IMG/VR virus record: IMGVR_UViG_3300009167_000038
Location: 1 to 20,423 of that record
Length of the DNA stretch: 20,423 bases
Reading direction: 5' to 3' (one strand)
DNA from: a virus
Every line of letters starts with the position of its first letter. The stretch's first letter is position 1. Below are positions 14,983 to 20,423 of the stretch, piece by piece. Position numbers and translations under genes: made by a program. A model generated the notes under the pieces. It made no database searches. It was not told the DNA's origin and saw nothing but the letters and a program-made list of their open reading frames with translations.

Positions 14983-15269
14983 TAGTCCACCTCTCCTACA
15001 ATTTTACGTAGTAAGTCGGGATTATGTCGAGCAAGAACAACAACTGCAAGTAATAATGCCTTCTGTTCTTGTGTGGCATTTGCTCGGAAAGTAACTGGTA
15101 GGGCTAAGTTATAATTTATCGAATTGTCATCAGCCCATTGATCCGTTGCATCAACAGCGGCATCAATATCCGCTTTGGTCATGTTAAGTAGCGTCTCTCC
15201 AAGTTGTGACCAATACCGCTGGATACCACGCCATATTCTTAGCCTATCTAATTCGGGTAAAGTAGCCAT
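14982..15269 (-). CDS. Small conserved phage protein of unknown role
   Basis: This 95-residue helical protein has LDRLRIWRGIQRYWSQLGE (residues 7-25), MTKADIDAAVDATDQWADDN (30-49), a YNLALPVTFRANATQEQKALLL segment and a closing LRKIVGEVD. I recognise the arrangement (RxWRG...RW, then AV.ATD.W, then ALP..FR..A) as a widespread small phage protein found beside fibre genes. I cannot assign a function. It is probably part of the virion or of its assembly, judged only from context. AAGGAG lies upstream of the ATG. Confidence 0.6.
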   Translation of the reverse strand: MATLPELDRLRIWRGIQRYWSQLGETLLNMTKADIDAAVDATDQWADDNSINYNLALPVTFRANATQEQKALLLAVVVLARHNPDLLRKIVGEVD

Positions 15270-15295
15270 TTAGAACTCCTTATTGTAATTGATTA

Positions 15296-16681
15296 TTAGC
15301 TCACTGCAACCGTATCAAAGAATGTATCATAATTTCCAGTGGTGGCAGTGTTATTCGACTTAATGAAGATATCCACGTAAGGAGGCAAAGAAGCTGGCGT
15401 AAAAGTATCCGTCAGCGTGTTCCAGGTGCTTGCACTACCACTATCAGTAGTTGTCCTATCGCTCTGTCCGGGTTGACGAAGTATCATCTGTGGCAGTGTT
15501 CCAGCGTAATCAGCCTCACGATAGCACTTACAAGCAATCGTAGTACTGACAGCCGTGATTGGCACACGCATCAGGAATTGTTCGCCAGCATCAGGCAACT
15601 TCACCGAGGCAGAGCCTCCATGAACCGTAGTCGTTTCACGGATTGCACCTGTAACCTGTATAGCACCCCATGACTTTTTACTAGATGTACTAGGTCGAGC
15701 CATGCCAAATAAATCCTCTGTGCTTTCGGATGTTCCTGCTTTTCTTCCAACAGCCGATAAGGGGTTAAGAGTTCCAATTGGAGGTACTGGAAAGATATGA
15801 CCATCTAATAATATAGGGTATAAAGGCAAAGATGCATAGGAAACTGAATTTGCACCGGTATTTACTGTGCTTCTATCAGTAGTGTTAGAGAAGAAGGTAT
15901 TATAGTCCTCCACAATTTCGCCAAGTGCAGTTGCCTGTAAGCCAGTTGTGCTATTGGTAAAAATACTGTTATACACGTATACATATGAGCTTGCAGCAAG
16001 GGCGGTACCAACTCGTACACCTTGCGCGCCACATTGGAAGCGGCAATTTTTAATGCTAATACCACCAACCCTATCTGTCCTAACTCCTCTTGCTGTGAAG
16101 AATATACAATTTTCCACCAATATAACAGCATCACTAACAGTTGTTGCATTACTAAATAATATTGCTGACCCGCCCTGGCCGTTCCCCATAAAAATACAGC
16201 GTCTTACGGTTATGTTATTACATGCAGCAGTAAAAGCAATGTCTGAATATGCTCCACTATGAAAAACACAGTCTTCAATTATCCAGTTTGTTGATGTAGC
16301 ATAGCCATTGTTTATTGTTGCACTTGTCGAGCCATCAAATTCAATACCTCTAAATGTTCTATAACTAACATTAACCCCATTTGTGTTTAATATATATGTT
16401 TGGGAGAATGTTTGCTCGTTGCTATCCAGTCCCGAAAGTCTAACTCTTCCACCTACACCATCAGTGTGTTCACCAGTAACATCACCAATATATACTATTG
16501 GAGAGCCATCACTACCAGATGTCGTAAGAGCAACCCCACCCGTATGCCTTCCGGGGCCAATATATACTATGTCACCTGCTGTCACTGTGCTTTCTACACC
16601 AACAACTGTGAGTTTACGTAGTGCCCAGCTTAAACCACTATTACCATTATCACCACCAATGCCTACATAGCGTACTGTCAT
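15296..16681 (-). CDS. Right-handed beta-helix tailspike-like protein
   Basis: This 461-residue protein begins with a strand-rich cap (MTVRYVGIGGDNGNSGLSW, GDIVYIGPGRHTGGV), as seen before pectin-lyase-like helices. Residues about 80-290 show coils of about 20-25 residues with repeated NxxF/CxF turns: FRGIEFDG (110-117), IIEDCVFHSG (134-143), TVRRCIFMGNG (158-168), LVENCIFFTA (188-197), ISIKNCRFQCG (208-218), VYVYNSIF (234-241). The helix closes with a DLFGMARPS...WGAIQ motif (323-342). The last 110 residues look like a beta-sandwich, possibly carbohydrate binding. Such proteins bind or cut surface polysaccharide; I cannot identify a catalytic pair. The start overlaps the upstream stop (ATGA) and GGGAG precedes it. 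Fold confidence is high; enzymatic activity is uncertain. Confidence 0.78.
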   Translation of the reverse strand: MTVRYVGIGGDNGNSGLSWALRKLTVVGVESTVTAGDIVYIGPGRHTGGVALTTSGSDGSPIVYIGDVTGEHTDGVGGRVRLSGLDSNEQTFSQTYILNTNGVNVSYRTFRGIEFDGSTSATINNGYATSTNWIIEDCVFHSGAYSDIAFTAACNNITVRRCIFMGNGQGGSAILFSNATTVSDAVILVENCIFFTARGVRTDRVGGISIKNCRFQCGAQGVRVGTALAASSYVYVYNSIFTNSTTGLQATALGEIVEDYNTFFSNTTDRSTVNTGANSVSYASLPLYPILLDGHIFPVPPIGTLNPLSAVGRKAGTSESTEDLFGMARPSTSSKKSWGAIQVTGAIRETTTVHGGSASVKLPDAGEQFLMRVPITAVSTTIACKCYREADYAGTLPQMILRQPGQSDRTTTDSGSASTWNTLTDTFTPASLPPYVDIFIKSNNTATTGNYDTFFDTVAVS

Positions 16682-16944
16682 GAGTACATCTCCCAGGTGT
16701 CAATTCCAAGTGTCACTCTGACGGTAGCAGTAATCATTTCCTCTGCAAAGGCTTTTCGCACATCTAAAGGCATAGCCACCAGATCGTTAGGAAATGTATA
16801 GGTCTGAGGACCATGAGTATGTGCTACGCCTTGATCATCAATCCACTTTATTTCAAGAGTGAAAGTATATCTAGCCATAGGCGTTGTTAGCCCTGTGTCC
16901 ACAAAGTTAGTTATATTAATTTCATTAACAGATCTCGCTGGCAT
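16678..16944 (-). CDS. Small hypothetical protein in the fibre cassette
   Basis: This 88-residue protein has an N-terminal part (VNEINITNFVDTGLT), a central beta pattern YTFTLEIKWIDDQGVAHTHGP (residues about 26-46), then TYTFPNDLVAMPLDVRKAFAEEMITATVRVTLG. I do not recognise the family. It is translated from a good AAAGGAG site, and its stop overlaps the start of the beta-helix gene (ATGA), so it may act with that protein, for instance as an attachment or chaperone partner. That pairing is inference from coupling only. Confidence 0.5.
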   Translation of the reverse strand: MPARSVNEINITNFVDTGLTTPMARYTFTLEIKWIDDQGVAHTHGPQTYTFPNDLVAMPLDVRKAFAEEMITATVRVTLGIDTWEMYS

Positions 16945-16992
16945 AATTTACTCCTTTATACAAATTTCTTCAATAACTAAATTAGGAGATTA

Positions 16993-17634
16993 TTATACTC
17001 CTCCAATTTGAGAACCATCATCATTTGCTATCCATCTATCGAAATAAACTGATCCCGTCGTACTAACAGATGGAGATGACCTTAAATTGCATCCTATTCC
17101 ACAGTTATTAAATCTTACCGAAGTATTTGTAGCCGTTATCGTTCCTTGGCTAGTTCCATCTATCCAAAGTTGAAACGAACCAGGACTTCCTCTTTGCCAA
17201 TAAAACTCGAATAGATGCCATGCATCTGTAAATGTATATACACTTGACCAAGTTACTATATTCAAGGTATTATCTGCTAATCCAATATCTATTCCGTAGC
17301 TTGATCCATTCCATGTTAAAGTGCAATTGAATGCCTGTTGTGATAAATCATAATGAAAATTACGAAGAATCATTATATAACTTCCAGAAGGAATAGTAAT
17401 ACTATTGGGATCAAAGTAAAAAGCAGTTCTAAACTTTCCGGTAAGATCATGAGTAACTTTACCACCTCCCGTAACAGTTCCTGCAAGCGGTGTACTCTTT
17501 AATCCGTAACTTCCTTCATAAGCTGCGGCAGCAGCTACTTCCAACGTTCCACCGGAAACATAACAATTATCATATCCACTAATTGGATGAATTAGCATAT
17601 TATTTTCAAAAGTAACATTGAATAATGTTGTCAT
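16993..17634 (-). CDS. Concanavalin A/LamG-like lectin-fold protein
   Basis: This 213-residue protein is beta-rich with a jelly-roll pattern: NVTFENN near the start, EGSYGLKS (residues 40-47), FRTAFYFDP (68-76), WHLFEFYW (139-146) and FQLWIDGT (154-161). The last two are the usual strand pair of LamG/ConA-like domains, and the ending DRWIANDDGSQIGG resembles others of the class. It probably binds glycans as part of a fibre. I start it at the ATG at 17634; a TTG at 17643 would add three residues, but AGGAG would then be only one base away, whereas it is 10 bases from the ATG. The start overlaps the stop of the hydrolase-like gene (ATGA), and the gene ends in tandem TAA TAA. No signal peptide or catalytic residue is evident. 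Confidence 0.65.
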   Translation of the reverse strand: MTTLFNVTFENNMLIHPISGYDNCYVSGGTLEVAAAAAYEGSYGLKSTPLAGTVTGGGKVTHDLTGKFRTAFYFDPNSITIPSGSYIMILRNFHYDLSQQAFNCTLTWNGSSYGIDIGLADNTLNIVTWSSVYTFTDAWHLFEFYWQRGSPGSFQLWIDGTSQGTITATNTSVRFNNCGIGCNLRSSPSVSTTGSVYFDRWIANDDGSQIGGV

Positions 17635-18827
17635 GGCAGCCAATCTCCTGCCAATATTCTTACATAAGTAGAATTATTTTCTGGTCGATAATAATGTATC
17701 CAGGGACGTTGACCCTCAATTCCCTCTACATGAGTTTTTAATGAAGCAGTCGTAATATGATCAGTAATAGCACTATATAGGGTTGTATAAGTTGATCCTC
17801 CTATATCAAGAGAAAAAGACGTTGCTGGAGTGACTGTAATTTTCGTTATTGCTGGATATGGAACGACAGCTTGCAATTTACCATGCAAATAGTCACTAAG
17901 AGCTTCCTGAAATTCCACAGTGTCCATTGCATCAACCCAATCAAAAATACAGGCATTAGGATAACCAAGTTCTGAGTGTTGCCTAAGTGTGGTCCTAAGA
18001 TCAGAAGGACGTGTGCAGTTAAAAGCCCAGTCAGAACTATTCTGCTCTGTAGCGGTTCCCATAAAAAATCTTACTTTTGATAAATCTGCTTGATCCATAT
18101 GATACAATTTCAATGGATAACTAGTATAATATCCCATAACCCGACATGTATCAATATATCTATTATTTATCCAACTAGGCATATCTTGATGCACAGGATA
18201 AGTTATGTTTAAAACTGATAATGTACAAGCACTTAATTCTCTATCAGGTATAGCAGTTCTACATTCGGATACAAAAGAAGTAACGTTAGCATCAGTTTGA
18301 CCTGTAACAGTCCCATCCGTTCTTATATAGTCTAAATTTACTCCATATACTTCTGGATTTTCCTTAGCAAAATCTTTTATAGCATTTATCACAGTAGTTC
18401 GTGGAGAAGACTGCGAAAAATTGAGGGTGCTACCCCCATTAGATGTATCATGATTAGTGGCATTATCGGTAAGTGGAGATAAAAGAACGGCATTTGACGT
18501 TCCCCACCAAGTCCATATATATATGCACCACCAAGCATGAACCCTAATACCATGAGTTTTTGCTTCTCTTGCTAAATATCTAATTGGCTTCATTCCATCT
18601 ATATTAGTAGAAGTAACGTTACATAGAGTACTATTTCCCATACATACTTTTGGTGTGGCATCAGAATTAACTGCTATAGCATCTAAATCAGTTATACCAT
18701 TATCCTTACAATATTGAATAATAGCATCGCATTCGGCTTTAGTGTCATAAGCATAATATTGCAACCACATAGATATTAATGGTTTATTCGCATAACGTTT
18801 TTTATAGATGTGATTTTTCTTTACCAT
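17631..18827 (-). CDS. Glycoside hydrolase-like TIM-barrel protein, likely depolymerase
   Basis: This 398-residue protein has the hallmarks of a GHL10-like (DUF187-type) TIM-barrel hydrolase. A first strand includes LISMWLQYY (residues 17-25), followed by KDNGITDLDAIAVN (41-54), the THGIRVHAWW strand (91-100) and VYGVNLDYIRTDG (160-172), in which Asp166 is the expected catalytic or active-site acid. Later strands are YIDTCRVMGYY (224-234), VRFFMGTA (252-259) and NACIFDWVDA (291-300). The last 80 residues form a separate beta segment. Target glycan and activity are unknown; in a phage fibre cassette, degradation of surface polysaccharide is the natural inference. No good SD precedes the ATG; it overlaps the upstream stop (ATGGTAA), so it probably depends on translational coupling. 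Confidence 0.68.
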   Translation of the reverse strand: MVKKNHIYKKRYANKPLISMWLQYYAYDTKAECDAIIQYCKDNGITDLDAIAVNSDATPKVCMGNSTLCNVTSTNIDGMKPIRYLAREAKTHGIRVHAWWCIYIWTWWGTSNAVLLSPLTDNATNHDTSNGGSTLNFSQSSPRTTVINAIKDFAKENPEVYGVNLDYIRTDGTVTGQTDANVTSFVSECRTAIPDRELSACTLSVLNITYPVHQDMPSWINNRYIDTCRVMGYYTSYPLKLYHMDQADLSKVRFFMGTATEQNSSDWAFNCTRPSDLRTTLRQHSELGYPNACIFDWVDAMDTVEFQEALSDYLHGKLQAVVPYPAITKITVTPATSFSLDIGGSTYTTLYSAITDHITTASLKTHVEGIEGQRPWIHYYRPENNSTYVRILAGDWLP

Positions 18828-19486
18828 TGGATAAACCCAAAGTCATAAGTTAAATCTGTTGTAGTAACATAATCCGGAACACCAACGCACGTAGCAGAAG
18901 CATATAAATGAGCACTTCCTGAAGCTGCAACTGCATGATCAATAATTATATCTGCGAATGAAATACCTCCAGCTGAATTATAATCCGCAGCTGTAACAAG
19001 AACAGTAGCAATCACTTTGCCTAAATCAGTAGAATATGCAACCGTAGTATGATCTGTAAGTGTGGCAGCAGTAGGATTAGCATTATATATCTGAATAACC
19101 AAGGCTGCTTTTTGATTTCCACGGTCAATAATGTGTAAAGAATGCCATAACCCCGAGGCACCACTTGCACGCATAGCATCTGTAAGGGTTAATTTTCCAC
19201 CTACACAGTATCCTGCAACATAAACCGAAGTTGAAATAGTAGGAGTGAGAGCTATATTTTTCAATTTCTTTCCTACAACTATTGGTAATTGATCACTTGC
19301 CATCGTTATAGGTAAGGAATTGGCCATCGTTTGTTGACCACTATCTACTACTAAATCAAAAGCATCCTCTGCTCCTAAAGCAATTTTTAATATCTGAAAC
19401 TCTTTATTTCCACCACCAACATTAACTGTATCAACAGCAATACTTTTTCCACTACCTGGGGTAATATCAACTCCTTCAATTGTCAT
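18821..19486 (-). CDS. Beta-rich virion protein of unknown role
   Basis: This 221-residue protein starts with GVDITPGSGKSIAVDTVNVGGGNKEFQILKIALG-type sequence (residues about 5-38), a recognisable phage virion start in which VDxVxxxxxQxxKLxxG recurs across many fibre and baseplate genes. A short linker includes NSLPITMASDQLPIVVG (56-72). A beta-rich domain follows, with LWHSLHIIDRGNQKAALVIQIYN (112-134) and DYNSAGGISFADI (167-179). The pattern suggests an adhesive or head-fibre-type module, but no enzyme or lectin motif is evident. GGAG lies about 9 bases before the ATG. The end overlaps the hydrolase-like gene. Function unknown beyond a virion context. Confidence 0.55.
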   Translation of the reverse strand: MTIEGVDITPGSGKSIAVDTVNVGGGNKEFQILKIALGAEDAFDLVVDSGQQTMANSLPITMASDQLPIVVGKKLKNIALTPTISTSVYVAGYCVGGKLTLTDAMRASGASGLWHSLHIIDRGNQKAALVIQIYNANPTAATLTDHTTVAYSTDLGKVIATVLVTAADYNSAGGISFADIIIDHAVAASGSAHLYASATCVGVPDYVTTTDLTYDFGFIQW

Positions 19487-19489
19487 ATT

Positions 19490-20356
19490 CTACGCTCCAT
19501 ATAAGGTTTCTTCTACAACACGAAATTCTAATAGTGTAATATCTTGATACTTATCGAATATAGATGCATCTTGCCCATTTATATTTGTTATTGTCTCAAT
19601 CGTTTTATTTGAAACTGTTAAGCTAGTTGCATCTTGGTCACTTACTTCAGATAGGACAGCAATTGTTTTGTCTGAAACAGCTAAACTAGTTGCATCTTGC
19701 TCACTTACTTCAGATAATGCTGTAATTATCTTATTTGAGACTGCTAAACTAGTTGAATCTTGATCATTTACTTCAGATAATGCTGTAATTGTCTTATTTG
19801 AAACTGCTAAAGTTGAGGTTTCATTAATATTTTGACTAAGTAAATTAACTGTAATTACTGGTGTATCAGTATATACTGCTATTGCACTAGATCCATCATA
19901 TATGCGTAAATTAACAGTATCATTATCTAATAATTGAGCTCCATCTAACTGCAAACAGAATTCCACTTCAAATAAGTAACCAGCAGTACCAGAGTTAGTT
20001 GCACCGCCAGTTGTTTCTTTCATACCATTGTTATTAGTTACAAAGGTACCTGTACCACCAGTTAATTGAGTTGTGCAATCATCACCATCAGTAAAATTAT
20101 CAGAAAGACTAAACTTAACAGGAGTACTAGCTGTTACAGCATTATAACCACCAGCATTTAGTTGGTAATAGAGATTCCATACTTTATTAGTCCAAGCACG
20201 ACTATTTGTTTCATCTATTCTAAAACGTACTCGAAAATTTGCTGCGGTATCCTGTGTCCAGTCCGAACCTTGTGTAGCTTTCCAACTAGCAGCACTTTCT
20301 GAACCATCATCATTACGACCACGAAATGTAACCTGAGTAAATGCAGGATTAGTCAT
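19490..20356 (-). CDS. Beta-rich virion protein with a 21-residue repeat tail
   Basis: This 288-residue protein has a folded N-terminal region, residues about 1-170: ATQGSDWTQD (27-36), FRVRFRIDETNSRAW near 41-55, WNLYYQLNAGGY (60-71), CTTQLTGGTGTFVTNNNGMKE and FEVEFCLQLDGAQL. This recalls a beta-sandwich seen in other phage virion proteins. From about residue 172, four 21-residue repeats with SLAVSNKTITALSEV-type sequence lead to a short unique C-terminus (LEFRVVEETLYG). The repeats resemble in spacing and acidic-hydrophobic pattern the stalk of the 1237-residue protein. The start is well supported by AAGGAGG; the ATG overlaps the previous stop. A fibre or appendage role is inferred; I do not know the family name. 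Confidence 0.58.
   Translation of the reverse strand: MTNPAFTQVTFRGRNDDGSESAASWKATQGSDWTQDTAANFRVRFRIDETNSRAWTNKVWNLYYQLNAGGYNAVTASTPVKFSLSDNFTDGDDCTTQLTGGTGTFVTNNNGMKETTGGATNSGTAGYLFEVEFCLQLDGAQLLDNDTVNLRIYDGSSAIAVYTDTPVITVNLLSQNINETSTLAVSNKTITALSEVNDQDSTSLAVSNKIITALSEVSEQDATSLAVSDKTIAVLSEVSDQDATSLTVSNKTIETITNINGQDASIFDKYQDITLLEFRVVEETLYGA
19566..19817 (-). repeat. Four 63-bp tandem repeats
   Basis: Copies of GCATCTTG (one changed to GAATCTTG) begin at 19566, 19629, 19692 and 19755, exactly 63 bases apart. Each unit encodes 21 residues with the core SLAVSNKTITALSEV. The units differ at several bases but have no length change. A fifth, more diverged unit precedes them in the protein. Confidence 0.88.
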
Positions 20357-20423
20357 ACTTGTTCCTCCTTACTTCCCCAAGCAGTTCTAATAGGAAAATC
20401 GGTATCTTCATTTGCTAAGCGCA
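20353..20423 (-). CDS. 3' end of an unknown upstream gene
   Basis: A minus-strand frame enters from the right edge and ends with TGA at 20355-20353, overlapping the ATG of the next gene. The visible 22 residues include DTDFPIRTAWGSKEEQV. The overlap and shared strand place it in the same operon. The fragment is too short to identify; another virion protein is the likeliest guess from context. Confidence 0.55.
   Translation of the reverse strand, partial: RLANEDTDFPIRTAWGSKEEQV

Noticed and set aside
16945-16975. Promoter-like TTGAAG and TATAAA before the 88-residue gene
   Set aside because: The two hexamers are only 7 bases apart, far too close for a sigma-70-type promoter; TATAAAGGAG is better explained as the ribosome binding site region.
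16983-17003. Small hairpin after the lectin-like gene as a terminator
   Set aside because: Only about five base pairs (AGGAG with CTCCT) around an eight-base loop and no U tract; the pairing arises from ribosome-binding-like and stop-codon sequences.
9416-20356. Diversity-generating retroelement acting on the fibre genes
   Set aside because: No reverse transcriptase, no template-like copy of a fibre 3' end and no adenine-biased variable region were seen in the window; such parts could lie outside, but nothing here supports them.

Overview
This window is part of a tailed double-stranded DNA phage (or prophage) genome of siphovirus type, with an HK97-fold head and a long tail. Every gene I can support lies on the minus strand, so the biological order runs from the right end (20423) to the left end (1). 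The genes are packed almost end to end, often with ATGA or TAATG overlaps, as expected for one late structural operon. The sequence is AT-rich and most genes have strong AAGGAG/GGAGG ribosome binding sites, which fits a Firmicutes-like low-GC host. No gene identifies the host directly. No integrase, repressor, lysis gene, terminase, tRNA, rRNA, CRISPR array or insertion sequence is visible.

Right part (20423 to about 9416): a cassette of fibre-like and carbohydrate-related virion proteins. In transcription order it holds: the end of an unknown gene; a beta-rich protein with a 21-residue repeat tail; a beta-rich virion protein; a TIM-barrel glycoside-hydrolase-like protein; a concanavalin A/LamG-like lectin fold; a small unknown protein; a right-handed beta-helix tailspike-like protein; two small conserved phage proteins; a 1237-residue protein with two LamG domains and about 740 residues of roughly 20-residue repeats; a likely fibre-tail adaptor; a small protein with a Pro/Glu/Val repeat tail; and a small virion protein. 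Together these look like the host-recognition and glycan-degrading equipment of the particle. The unusual point is that the cassette precedes the portal gene, whereas most siphoviruses carry such genes after the tape measure.

Left part (9352 to 1): a canonical head-tail assembly module. It holds the portal, a fused prohead protease-major capsid protein with a probable internal start for free capsid protein, a head-closure protein, a tail-terminator-like protein, the major tail tube protein, a hairpin terminator/attenuator, a DUF4406 nucleoside deoxyribosyltransferase-like gene, two tail assembly chaperones, an HK97 gp10-like protein, and the first 1095 codons of the tape measure protein, which runs off the left end. 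The baseplate genes expected after the tape measure lie outside the window.

Functional assignments rest on recognising family sequence patterns by eye. No database search was run.
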